NCBI RefSeq assembly: GCF_019703515.2 | Contig: NC_059346.1 | Coordinates: forward strand, 14,291,001 to 14,355,000 | Direction: 5' to 3' | DNA from: Myxocyprinus asiaticus | Lineage: Eukaryota; Chordata; Actinopteri; Cypriniformes; Catostomidae | DNA: 64,000 nucleotides | Part shown: positions 33,875 to 45,275 of the stretch, piece by piece | Numbering within the stretch: position 1 is the stretch's first letter | Layout: each line of letters starts with the position of its first letter | Notes under the pieces: generated by a model | Seen by the model: the letters and a program-made list of their open reading frames with translations, nothing else | Told to the model about the DNA's origin: nothing | Databases searched by the model: none | Translations under genes and position numbers: made by a program

Positions 33875-35108
33875 CACTATATTGCCAAAAGTATTCGCTC
33901 ACCCATCCAAATAATTGAATTCAGGTGTTCCAATCACTTCCATGGCCACAGGTGTATAAAATGAAGCACCTAGGCATGCATACTACTTCTACAAACATTT
34001 GTGAAAGAATGGGCCGCTCTCAGGAGCTCAGTGAATTCCAGCATGGTACTGTGATAGGATTCCACCTGTGCAATAAGTCCAGTCGTGAAATTTCCTCGCT
34101 AGTAAATATTCCACAGTCAACTGTCAGTAGTATTATAACAAAGTGGAAGCGATTGGGAATGACAGCAACTCAGCCACGAAGTGGTAGGCCACGTAAAATG
34201 ACAGAGAGGTGTCAGCGGATGCTGAGGCGCATAGTGCGCAGAGGTCGCCAACTTTCTGCAAAGTCAATTGCTACAGACCTCCAAAGTTCATGTGGCCTTC
34301 AGATTAGCTCAAGAACAGTGCGTAGAGAGCTTCATGGAATGGGTTTCCATGGCCCAGCAGCTGCATCCAAGTCATACATCACCAAGTGCAATGCAAAGCG
34401 TTGGATGCAGGGGTGTAAAGAACGCCGCCACTGGACTCTACAGCAGTGGAGACGCGTTCTCTGGAGTGACGAATCACGCTTCTCCATCTGGCAATCTGAT
34501 GGATGAGTCTGGGTTTGGCAGTTGCCAGGAGAACGGTACTTGTCTGACTGCATTGTGCCAACTGTGAAGTTTGGTGGAGGGGGGATTATGGTGTGGGGTT
34601 GTTTTTCAGGAGCTGGGCATGGCCCCTTAGTTCCAGTGAAAGGAACTCTGAATGCTTCAGCATACCAAGAGATTTTGGACAATTCCATGCTCCCAACATT
34701 GTGGGAACAGTTTGGGGATGGCCCCTTCCTGTTCCAACATGACTGCGCACCAGTGCACAAAGCAAGGTCCATAAAGACATGGATGAGCGAGTTTGGTGTG
34801 GAAGAACTTGACTGGCCTGCACAGAGTCCTGACCTCAACCCGATAGAGCACCTTTGGGATGAATTAGAGCGAAGACTGCGAGCCAGGCCTTCTCGTCCAA
34901 CATCAGTGTCTGACCTCACAAATGCGCTTCTGGAAGAATGGTCAAAAATTCCCATAAACACACTCCTAAACCTTGTGGAAAGCCTTCCCAGAAGAGTTGA
35001 AGCTGTTATAGCTGCAAAGGGTGGGCCGACGTCATATTAAACATGGGATGTCACTTAAGTTCATATGCGTCTAAAGGCAGATGAGCAAATACTTTTGGCA
35101 ATATAGTG
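33875..35108 (+). mobile_element. Tc1-like transposon with one visible nonsense codon
   Basis: The inverted ends CACTATATTGCCAAAAGTAT and GCAATATAGTG are flanked by TA at 33873-33874 and 35109-35110. It is 1234 bp, the usual Tc1 size, and encodes one transposase described separately. Confidence 0.9.
34009..35040 (+). pseudogene. Tc1 transposase, single in-frame stop
   Basis: The reading frame opens at MGRSQELSEFQHGTVIG with a paired helix-turn-helix region. It continues to WSDESRFSIWQSDG, meets TGA at 34504-34506, then resumes in the same frame ([12 protein letters not shown]) to TCATATTAA at 35040. The DDE catalytic residues are visible: Asp in SDES, Asp in FQHDCAP and Glu in [11 protein letters not shown] (DD34E spacing expected). 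The stop lies between the first and second catalytic Asp. Length, about 343 codons, is typical of the family. Confidence 0.88.
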
Positions 35109-37896
35109 TATTATATACTCTGCACCCATCTACTGAGGTACTGTAACTTGGGAATTAACATTCCTTGCGTTTGAACATCATATTTATGGGCAAATTGGTG
35201 TCATTTTTTTTTTAGACATTTCCATTGAAGCAAAGAATTGTGGGTTGTGAGTGCCCACGAAGGATACACCTCATGCATCCTCCGAATTCCCATGAAAGAA
35301 GGTCGCATGCAAAGGCTGCATTGGAAGATTCCAACTCGCTTTTCTGAAACGAGACAACCTCAATGACGTATGCGTCTGTCAAATGTGACCTCCGGAGGAA
35401 GCAGCCTTCCAAACGAGACACAGCCCAAGTTTCAGCTCCTGAGGCTTCCTGAGCAGCACATCCCTGAGGCGGGCATTATGCAAATGAGTTACATAGTGAT
35501 GTAGCTATGTCACAGAAGTAATTGCTGGACTGCAAACCAGGCGTTTCAGGCAGTTCAGCAGAAGTGTTTTCTGTGTGAGAGAGAAACTCCCTTTGGCGTG
35601 GACTTTGTACTTTGTAACTTTGCAGACCTTTTACATGCACAAACAGCTATATTACACACTAAAGGAAAGGTAAAATCCCCAAAAGCATAACAGGGCCTCT
35701 TTAAAGAGACTTTGCGAATTCACTGGCATTTCAGATGGTTCCACAGACACAAGAAGCATGGCTGTTTTGGCTTTCCTCTACGTATACCTGTCTATTTTTG
35801 CAGAGGCAGAGTAGGAACACCATTAAACATCATGTGTTATAGCATGCATATTCACACACTTTATGTGATCATAGTTCTAAGAGAGGATCTTGACTTGTGC
35901 TGCTGTGTCTTCAGGTCTCTGGCCAGTGTCACAGTGTCTGTGTGTTCAGAATTGCCCACAGGAGCTGGTTTAGGCTCCAGTGCCGCCTATAATGTTTGCT
36001 TGTCTGCTGCTCTGCTGTCTGCCAGAGAGACCATATCCTCTCCTCTCACACCTCAGCAGGAGTCAGTCAGGTATCACACACTGGAGTTCTTACTTCATTA
36101 GAAATACAATTTGTATAAATAAGGCTTGTAATCTGCCCATGGAATTGATGTGAAAAACCAACCTGGCAATCTAGGACAAATGTTTCAGTTTGAGATGTAA
36201 AACTATGCAACCAAGTGTAGCATCTTGCTGTTGCAATGTTAGTTTTGCGGTGTCACTAGCATTTCTAGATTACTAGTGTTTCAAACTAGAAATCAGAATA
36301 TATCCTGGTTTGAACCTAAAGCGTTTAACCTAGAATTCCTAAATCTTTTCCTTTCCTTTAATCACTCAAACACCCCTCCAAGACATGAAAATGCATGTTC
36401 CCACTCATACGTTCCTGTGGCAATTAGGATAAAGATGGAAACACATTGAGCTGTGGTGCTCATGAGTTCTAATGTGGCTTGCGACATTCCCGATACTTTA
36501 TCATTTTCTGTATTTTCTAATCTCTTATCAATATAAATGTCAAAAGAATAAAAAAATAACATTATTTTGGGTCCATTAGCAGGAGTGTTTTTTTGTCTAC
36601 CTGTTAACGGTCTTTTGGTCATTTAAAATCTTTCTCCTGTTGGTGTTGAAGGTGGAGTAAAGAGGAGATGGAACTGATTAACAGGTGGGTGCTTATGGGC
36701 GAGAAGATCATCCACGGCAACCCTTCAGGGGTGGATAATACTGTGGGCACATAGGGTAAGACTCTTACCACTGACTGCTGTGTAGGGGTGTAAAAATGTA
36801 TCAATGCATCGATCTGACAAAGGAATTTAAATGCATCGATTACAGAATTTAAGAATCAATTATCATTACTTTATTAATACCCAATGTGATACAGGTACCA
36901 TCTTAGTTTTGAACTTTCTCGCAACAGATGCACACAAGATTGAAGGGGAAAAAAGTGCACTTTTAATTAAGAAAGTTCATGCTGCCGAGTTCACTCCCTG
37001 CGAGCAGGTAAATGGATGGATGAATGCTGCTGAGTTCGACTTTCTGTACCATTATTCATAATTGTTTGCATCCATTTGACTAAAGTAAGTTTATTGTTGT
37101 TGCTCTCTTCTATGATTGTGATAGATTATGTTTATATTGCTTTATATCTCCATAAATTGTGTTATTTCTCCATAAAATAGTTTAATCACAAATAGAACTC
37201 TGCCTAAATAAATTTGAATGAGTGAAATCACTCACTGTCTTTACAGTGAATGCCAAATAGTGCACTATATAGGGAATAGGGAGCGATTTCAGACTGTTCT
37301 GAAGGGAACTAACCAGTTAAATGCTAATTGCCAGATGATTTAAGTTCCCTACGATTGGTCAGACATGTGGCAGCCGCAGAAAGATAAAACATTCTCGTGA
37401 AAGATTCAGCTGCCTCTCCCATTGAAAATGAATAGGGAACTTACCGCCTTTATTTGCTACGAATAGATCATTTTTAATTCTATGACCCTGCTTGATTTAA
37501 ATATGTGCCTTATCTGTCAGCATGTGACATATTTAATTTGTAATTATTGGTACAATAAATGTTAATGTTACATTATATGCAAAATGATAACGCTTAATTC
37601 ACGGTTTACATACCGTCTGTTTGTGTGTGTGTGTTTGCATCAAGTCATTATGTTGCACTATGTTATCCTTTATTCATATCAGATCTATAATGCATGTAAC
37701 ATTAGTGTTATTTTTCTGTTTAGAAATGCAGCCACACATAAGCCAAACCTCCTTGGTCCTAAATGCATCTGTGATTCTAGAGCTCAAGTCTGGTGCATGT
37801 CTGTGCTGTCTAAATTAAGAACTTTTTGCATATTTAAAAAAAAATAATTATGTATCGTTCTAAAATGATCAAATTGAATCGAATCAGTGGTTGTAG

Positions 37897-40834
37897 ATGG
37901 CGCCGAGTATGGCTGCTGCGTTGCGAGCTCCGACACAACATAGCAATGTTTTGTTTGTTTTGTTTACAATTCTTATGTTTTTTGTCTTGGATGTTGTCTG
38001 CCTTATTGTCTACGACAGACAAACACTTTTGGACATTGGTTCAGCAATCTCACACCGAAAACCAGACTTCACATTCCTCAATGCCGACCCGCTGTTTACA
38101 AACACGCAAGCGGAGCCCTTTGTCTGGGCAGCACGGCCGCGGAAACGCAGGAGGAAAAGGGGAAACAGAGCCGGCGTTCTCATCAGAGTAAGACGCCGCG
38201 CAAATCGACCCCCGCTACCCACTATTCTACTGGCAAATGTTCAGCCTCTGGATAACAAGCTCTGCGAGCTGAAAACGCGGATCTCTTTCCAACGAGAGAT
38301 GAGGGACTGCTGCATTATCTGCCTAACAGAAACTTGGATGTCTGCGGAGATTCCAGACTCAGCCATTGAACCCGCGGGGTTCTCCATGCACCGAGCGGAC
38401 AGAGCGAAAGACCTCTCAGGTAAAACTAGAGGAGGTGGTGTATGTTTTATGATCAACAAATCCTGGTGTGATCAGAGGAACGTACATTCCATCAAGTCTT
38501 TCTGTTCTCCTGATCTGGAATTTCTTATGCTTCTGTGTCGACCATTCTGGCTACCGAGGGAATTCACCGCGGTCATTATCACTGCTGTTTACATTCCCCC
38601 ACAAGCCGACACAGACCGTGCACTCAGGGAACTGTATGGGAGTATAAGTGAGCAAGAAACCGCACACCCTGAGGCCGTGTTCATTGTGACCGGGGACTTT
38701 AATAAAGCCAGTTTAAAATCAGTCGCACAAAAATATCACCAGCACATTAGTTTCAACACACGAGGGGACCGGGTTTTGGATCATTGCTACTCTCCGTTCC
38801 GGGATGGCTACAAATCCCTCCCCCGCCCACCATTTGGCAAATCGGACCACTCTTCCATTCTGCTTCTGCCCGCTTACAGGCAGAAACTGAAACAGGAAGC
38901 ACCCACCCTCAGAACGATCCAGTGCTGGTCGGACCAATCAGACTCTATGCTACAAGACTGTTTTGATCACACGGACTGGGAGATGTTCCGGTCCGCATCT
39001 GATGACGACATCGAGCTTTACGCTGATAGCGTAATGTGTTTCATCAGAACGTGCGTAGAGGAAGTGATTCCGACCAGAACTGTACGAATCTATCCGAATC
39101 AGAAGCCGTGGATCAATAGCGATGTTCGCACAGCACTTAATGTGCGGACCTCCGCTTTTAATTCCAGGAACGCGGAGGAGCATAAACAAGCCAGTTATGC
39201 CCTCCGAAAAACTATCAAAACAGCAAAACGCCAGTACAGGGACAAGATTGAAGGACAGTTTAACACCACCAACTCTAGAAGCATGTGGCAGGGAATTAAC
39301 ATCATCACGGACTTTAAAGGGAATAAAAACTCCGCCATGAACACCGCTGCCTCTCTACCGGATGAGCTAAATACTTTTTATGCTCATTTCGAGGGAAATA
39401 ACACCGCCCTCGCGGAGAGAGCTCTCGCGGCTGAAGCTACAGAGGTCAGTTCACTCTCCGTCTCTGTAGCGGATGTAACCCGATCCTTCCGACGGGTGAA
39501 TATCCGCAAAGCCGCGGGCCCAGACGGCATTCCGGGCCGCGTCATCAGAGCGTGCGTGAACCAGCTGGCTGGTGTTTTTACGGACATTTTCAACCTTTCC
39601 CTCTCTTTGTCTGTAGTCCCCACATGCTTTAAAACATCCACCATTGTGCCTGTTCCAAAACAATCAAAAATAACTTGTTTAAATGGCTGGCATCCTGTTG
39701 CTCAGACCCCCATCATCAGCAAATGTTTTGAGAGACTAATCAGAGATTACATCTGCTCTGTCTTGCCACTCAATCTTGACCCGCTGCAGTTTGCTTACCG
39801 CAACAACCGCTCCACTGATGATGCCATTGCATCTACAATACACACTGCTCTCTCCCACCTGGAAAAAAAGAACACTTATGTGAGAATGTTGTTTGTAGAC
39901 TACAGCTCAGCATTCAACACCATAGTGCCCTCATCTAGCTTGGAGAAACTCCGGGCTCTGGGCTTAAACAGCTCGCTGTGCAGCTGGATCCTGGACTTCC
40001 TGTCAAGCAGACCCAGGTGGTTAGAATAGGCAGCAACATCTCCTCATCACTGATCCTCAACACTGGAGCCCCACAGGGCTGTGTTCTCAGCCCACTACTG
40101 TATTCCTTGTACACACATGACTGTGTGGCAACACATAGCTCCAATGCCATCGTTAAGTTTGCTGATGACACGACGGTGGTAGGTCTGATCACTGACAATG
40201 ATGAAACAGCCTACAGAGAGGAGGTGCACACTCTGACACACTGGTGTCAGAGCACAACCTCTCCCTCAACGTCAGTAAGACAAAGGAGCTTGTGGTGGAC
40301 TTCAGAAGAAAAGACAGAGAACACAGTCCCATCACCATCAATGGAGCACCAGTGGAGAGAGTCAGCAGCTTCAAGTTCCTGGGTGTCAACATCACTGAGG
40401 AACTCACATGGTCCGTCCACACTGAAGTCGTTGTGAAGAAGGCTCATCAGCACCTCTTCTTCCTGAGACGGCTGAGGAAGTTTGGAATGAACCGCCACAT
40501 CCTCACACCGTTCTACACCTGCACTGTGGAGAGCATCCTGACTGGCTGTATCTCCGCCTGGTACGGCAATAGCACCGCCCACAACCGCAAAGCACTGCAA
40601 AGGGTGGTGCGAACTGCCAAACACATCATCGGAGGTGAGCTTCCCTCCCTCCAGGAAATATATACAAGGCGGTGTGTGAAAAAAGCTCGGAGGATCATCA
40701 GAGACTCCAGCCACCCGAGCCATGGGCTGTTCTCACTGCTACCATCAGGTAGGCGGTATCGCAGCATCAGGACCCGCACCAGCCGACTCCATGATAGCTT
40801 CTTCCCCCAAGCAATCAGACTTCTGAACTCTTGA
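37897..40834 (+). pseudogene. LINE ORF2: AP endonuclease plus reverse transcriptase, frameshifted
   Basis: The first frame, 37897-40029, covers an APE-type endonuclease (CLTETWMS, FIVTGDFNKA, GKSDHSSILL) and the first RT blocks ([35 protein letters not shown]). A frame change near 40015 moves to [15 protein letters not shown] and the catalytic FADD (40158-40169). A second change near 40245 moves to the C-terminal part ending AIRLLNS, stop 40832-40834. The downstream copy has one extra base at the first site (AGACGCCAGG against AGACCCAGG), which supports a real single-base deletion here. It cannot make a full protein. Confidence 0.85.
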
Positions 40835-41014
40835 TCTCTCATGATCAAAATACATCAGCACTGCACTTTATTACCCTTACTCTTATATCTCACACCGGAC
40901 TGTCATAAATTATATTATTATTATTATATTATGTCTCTCTTAACAACTGACTATCAACCGACAGCCTGAATGTCAATGCAGTACAATACTGTACATTCTA
41001 TATATATATATATA

Positions 41015-42598
41015 CAGGTGCATCTCAATAAATTAGAATGTCGTGGAAAAGTTCATTTATTTCAGTAATTCAACCCAAATTGTGAAACTCATGTATTAAA
41101 TAAATTCAATGCACACAGACTGAAGTAGTTTAAGTCTTTGGTTCTTTTAATTGTGATGATTTTGGCTCACATTTAACAAAAACCCACCAATTCACTATCT
41201 CAAAAAATTAGAATACATCATAAGACCAATAAAAAAAAATTTTTTAGTGAATTGTTGGCCTTCTGGAAAGTATGTTCATTTACTGTATATGGACTCAATA
41301 CTTGGTAGGGGCTCCTTTTGCTTTAATTACTGCCTCAATTCGGCGTGGCATGGAGGTGATCAGTTTGTGGCACTGCTGAGGTGGTATGGAAGCCCAGGTT
41401 TCTTTGACAGTGGCCTTCAGCTCATCTGCATTTTTTGGTCTCTTGTTTCTCATTTTCCTCTTGACAATACCCCATAGATTCTCTATGGGGTTCAGGTCTG
41501 GTGAGTTTGCTGGCCAGTCAAGCACACCAACACCATGGTCATTTAACCAACTTTTGGTGCTTTTGGCAGTGTGGGCAGGTGCCAAATCCTGCTGGAAAAT
41601 GTAATCAGCATCTTTAAAAAGCTGGTCAGCAGAAGGAAGCATGAAGTGATCCAAAATTTCTTGGTAAACGGGTGCAGTGACTTTGGTTTTCAAAAAACAC
41701 AATGGACCAACACCAGCAGATGACATTGCACCCCAAATCATCACAGACTGTGGAAACTTAACACTGGACTTCAAGCAACTTGGGCTATGAGCTTCTCCAC
41801 CCTTCCTCCAGACTCTAGGACCTTGGTTTCCAAATGAAATACAAAACTTGCTTTCATCTGAAAAGAGGACTTTGGAACACTGGGTAACAGTCCAGTTCTT
41901 CTTCTCCTTAGCCCAGGTAAGACGCCTCTGATGTTGTCTGTGGTTCAGGAGTGGCTTAACAAGAGGAATACGACAACTGTAGCCAAATTCCTTGACATGT
42001 CTGTGTGTGGTGGCTCTTGATGCCTTGACCCCAGCCTCAGTCCATTCCTTGTGAAGTTCACCCAAATTCTTGAATCGATTTTGCTTGACAATCCTCATAA
42101 GGCTGCGGTTCTCTTGGTTGGTTGTGCATCTTTTTCTTCCACACTTTTTCCTTCCACTCAACTTTCTGTTAACTTGCTTGGATACAGCACTCTGTGAACA
42201 GCCAGCTTCTTTGGCAATGAATGTTTGTGGCTTACCCTCCTTGTGAAGGGTGTCAATGATTGTCTTCTGGACAACTGTCAGATCAGCAGTCTTCCCCATG
42301 ATTTTGTAGCCTAGTGAACCAAACTGAGAGACCATTTTGAAGGCTCAGGAAACCTTTGCAGGTGTTTTGAGTTGATTAGCTGATTGGCATGTCAAAATAT
42401 TCTAATTTTTTGAGATAGTGAATTGGTGGGTTTTTGTTAAATGTGAGCCAAAATCATCACAATTAAAAGAACCAAAGACTTAAACTACTTCAGTCTGTGT
42501 GCATTGAATTTATTTAATACACGAGTTTCACAATTTGAATTTAATTACTGAAATAAATGAACTTTTCCACGACATTCTAATTTATTGAGATGCACCTG
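41015..42598 (-). mobile_element. Tc1-like transposon with long inverted repeats and intact ORF
   Basis: It is bounded by TA (41013-41014 and 42599-42600) inside a TA microsatellite. The inverted repeats run about 205 bp, from CAGGTGCATCTCAATAAATT inwards. The motif CTCAATAAATTAGAAT is repeated at the inner end as CTCAAAAAATTAGAAT, an IR/DR layout. Left and right arms are nearly identical, which points to recent insertion. Confidence 0.9.
41295..42335 (-). CDS. Tc1-like transposase, uninterrupted
   Basis: A 346-codon open frame runs without stops. The likely start is MGKTADLT at 42299; the upstream Met at 42335 adds 12 residues. The N-terminal paired helix-turn-helix region includes AGCSQSAVSKQVNRKLSG. 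The catalytic DDE residues are in FSDESKF, QQDLAPAHTAKS and NPIENLWG, with DD34E-like spacing. The C-terminus is IEAVIKAKGAPTKY, the usual Tc1 ending. Length equals the family norm, so the protein could be active. It sits within the LINE 3' region, inside an MVK intron, on the strand opposite to MVK. Confidence 0.92.
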   Translation of the reverse strand: MVSQFGSLGYKIMGKTADLTVVQKTIIDTLHKEGKPQTFIAKEAGCSQSAVSKQVNRKLSGRKKCGRKRCTTNQENRSLMRIVKQNRFKNLGELHKEWTEAGVKASRATTHRHVKEFGYSCRIPLVKPLLNHRQHQRRLTWAKEKKNWTVTQCSKVLFSDESKFCISFGNQGPRVWRKGGEAHSPSCLKSSVKFPQSVMIWGAMSSAGVGPLCFLKTKVTAPVYQEILDHFMLPSADQLFKDADYIFQQDLAPAHTAKSTKSWLNDHGVGVLDWPANSPDLNPIENLWGIVKRKMRNKRPKNADELKATVKETWASIPPQQCHKLITSMPRRIEAVIKAKGAPTKY

Positions 42599-43860
42599 TA
42601 TATATATATATATATACTTTTTTAAAAAAATTTTTTTTATATATTTTAATTTTTAATTTTTATTGAATAATGTGTATCTATATAGTAAAAAAAACAAACA
42701 AACAAAAAAAAAAAAAAACAGCGTATTGTATACTGTACAGTGTATGTTATTATTTGTATATTGTTGAGTGTAATTATGTGTATAACTGATGTTTAAGTTG
42801 TGTTGTGTTAATTTGATGTTATTGTAAATTGGTATATGTCTCATCACTGTCATGACTGCTATGTTGATTGGAACTGCACCCAAGAATTTCATACACCATT
42901 GCACTTGTGTATATGGCTGTGTGACAATAAAGTGATTTGATTGATTTGATTTGATTTGAATCATGGCCAAATTTCAGATTTCACGATGCATGGTAATCAT
43001 TAGGTAAATAATAGTAATCAAATCGTTGTCAGTGCAAATATTTACACCCCTACTCCTGTGTAATGATGCTGTTTCTCTTGATTAAGTGTGTTTTTTTTTT
43101 TTTTTGTGCTAAATCACTTTTTGTTTGGCTTTTCTGTAACAGGTGGCATTCTAAGGTACCACGCTGGAAATATAACTTTACTAAGCAGGTAAGATACCAC
43201 ATGGTTTCATACCTCCAAATTATTTTATTAATTACATTTACTCTCTATATATTTCAATCCATTTCATGGCTGAAAAAAATATTTCAATTAAATGACAAAA
43301 ACATAAAAATTTTGGCAAGTGTTTTTGAGCTCTGAATGTTGGGTTAATTTCCTCCCCCAGGGTCCCTGTTCTGATAATCCTTCTCACTAACACCAAAGTA
43401 CCATGCAGCACCAAGGTGCTAATTTCGGGAGTGAAGGACAAAATTAATAAGGTAGTAAATGCCCCCCCTCCATGTTTTCTATTCCTGTGCCCTTTAATTA
43501 GCATAATGGTCGGTGTGTGTGTGAGGGAGGAACACTCCAGTGGCCCGGTGCTGAGTGCCTTTTATAAGAGCTCCAAATGAAACACTTTGCCAACACTCCT
43601 GTGCTCTGTTACCCTGACAACAGCAGCAGGTAACTACATTGCTGGCACATTCCTGAATGGTGAAGTAAAATTTTGTGATGATCAGGGTGGTAAAGAGCAA
43701 AAAGTCAGGACAGACTTTAAAAAGGCCATATTCTACACAATTCTCAAATTTTTTCCATTAAGTTCACTTATAATGTTATTCCTGTTTTCTTTCACCGAAA
43801 ACAGGTGTAATTTACATTTATTAATTTAGCAGAAACCTTTTATCCAAAGTGACTTAAAAA

Positions 43861-44530
43861 CAGGGTTGGGGAGTAATGGAATACATGTAACGGGAATACG
43901 TATTTAAAATACAAAATATAAGTAACTGTATTCCACTACAGTTACAGTTTAAATCATTGGTAATTAGAATACCGTTACATTCAAAAAGTATTTTGATTAC
44001 TGAAGAGATTACTTTGCATTTTATTGTAAATGTTTGGAAAGCATTTATACATATAAATGATGCGATCCAAAGTGCATTGAACAGCGGCGAAACACTTATG
44101 ATGTGTTACATTCATACGAGCAGACAGAGAAGTAAGTTTGAAGTAAGTTTGGAGCACAAGAAATAGAAATAAAACTTGTGTAAATTGTCATCTTTATGCT
44201 AAGCTAAAATGCTATTTCTAGCCATTTTACATGCACATGTTATCAGGCACGATCATATTTTTTTATCAAGAAAATTCACGTTGGATCATAATTTCTTTTT
44301 TTCTTGTAAGACCTTTGATATAAGGGCAAAAATCGTATTCAAATTTTATAGTCAATTTTATAGTCAAAACAAGTGAAAATATCTACCAGTGCTGAAGAAG
44401 TAATCCAAAGTATTTAGAATACGTTACTGACCTTGAATAATCTAACGGGATACATTACAAATGACATTTTACAGCATGTATTCTGTAATCTGTAGTGGAA
44501 TACATTTCAAAAATAACCCTCCCAACCCTG
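43861..44530. mobile_element. hAT-type non-autonomous element (CAGGGTTGGGGAGTAA)
   Basis: The ends CAGGGTTGGGGAGTAATGGA and CCCTCCCAACCCTG are inverted, with palindromic arms (TGTAACGGGAATACG, then GTAGTGGAATACATTTC). The flanks CTTAAAAA and CTTACAAA match 7 of 8. It interrupts a common fish repeat phrase (TTTTATCCAAAGTGACTTA, then CAAATGAGGAATA). Confidence 0.8.
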
Positions 44531-44739
44531 CTTACAAATGAGGAATAGTACAACAAAAGTGATTCATCCTAAGAAGAGAGAGTTTGGATTGATAGACTGA
44601 ATCTGCGGTCACATGCATACAAAATTACTTCAGACATAGCAGTGGGCAGAATATGATGTCATGCTTGAGGGCTTCTGGTTTTAAGAAATAATAAAATCAC
44701 AAATAACAAATATGATATTCAAAATGTTAAAGTATATAG

Positions 44740-45275
44740 TGGTGATTGGGGCATGGCCGAGTGACATTTGCAGAGAGTGAGGCCAGGAGAGACAGAACGG
44801 TAAGGATTGACGCCTGTGGGAAATCACCTCTAACAGCTGTTTTGTGTTTGCAGTGAGAGTGGAGAGGGATAAAAAGGGCAAACCAGACCGCCGGATGAGG
44901 GGAGAGAGTTGCACGCAGTAATTTGTTTGTGTGTGTGTATTCAGTTTGTTGCTGAAAAGCAGTATTTGAGTTTGTGTGAGACCCTGAAAAGTGTGAGGAA
45001 TAAAAAAAACTTACATTGGAGTGTTCATCCGACTCCTGCTTCCTCATTACAAGAGAACTCAACAAAGTCAAAGACCTTGTCACAGTGGTGCCGAAACCCA
45101 GAAATTTGTAGGAAGATATGCCATCATTAAGTCCTCGTCCTTTGCCGAACTTATCAAGACCCTCGCCAGCAACCACCAGAACCAACATCAGACTCTGCTT
45201 GAGCTGCGCCAGAAGCAAGCTCAGGCAGAAGATCAACAGGTGCTGCGGAGCTTGATACCCCTATTGCTGCGGGTC
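44740..45275 (+). mobile_element. Second Gmr1-like fragment: LTR, primer site, gag start
   Basis: An LTR of about 345 bp (44740-45084, ending CTTGTCACA) is followed by the primer site TGGTGCCGAAACCC at 45086-45099. A short gag start reads NHQNQHQTLLELRQKQ, very like the gag of the element at 24538-29533. It stops near 45275, where other DNA begins. A matching gag piece resumes at 46047. No second LTR is seen. Confidence 0.75.

Larger units (their letters stand above)
33184..35427. mobile_element. Second inverted-repeat element within the nest
   Basis: The left end GGCTGTGTCTTGTTTCGAAG and the right end CTTCCAAACGAGACACAGCC are inverted repeats with few mismatches. The SINE (33334-33698) and the Tc1 (33875-35108) are inside it. 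It has no transposase of its own. Confidence 0.6.
32888..35704. mobile_element. Outer element of a four-level nest in an MVK intron
   Basis: The left end TAAAAAGCCCATATTATGC pairs with the right end GCATAACAGGGCCTCTTTAAA as imperfect inverted termini. Between them lie a second inverted-repeat element, a SINE and a Tc1 transposon. The left edge abuts a possible MVK exon remnant (GGLKELDADL, 32856-32887). Confidence 0.55.
37889..42959 (+). mobile_element. CR1/L2-type LINE, near full length, interrupted by a Tc1
   Basis: It starts near AGATGGCGCCGAGTATGGC and carries an endonuclease/RT ORF. It is split in its 3' region by the Tc1 at 41015-42598 and ends with ACAATAAAGTGATTTGATTG followed by GATTT repeats, a short-repeat tail typical of CR1/L2 elements. 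A 5'-truncated minus-strand relative lies at 50705-52754. Confidence 0.85.
36783..43052. mobile_element. hAT-like element carrying a LINE insertion
   Basis: The termini TAGGGGTGTAAA and TTTACACCCCTA are inverted. The flanking 8-mers CTGCTGTG (36775-36782) and CTCCTGTG (43053-43060) match at 7 of 8 positions, as expected for a hAT 8-bp target duplication. Without the inner LINE the element is about 1.2 kb and has no transposase. It separates the MVK exons at 36652 and 43143. Confidence 0.65.
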
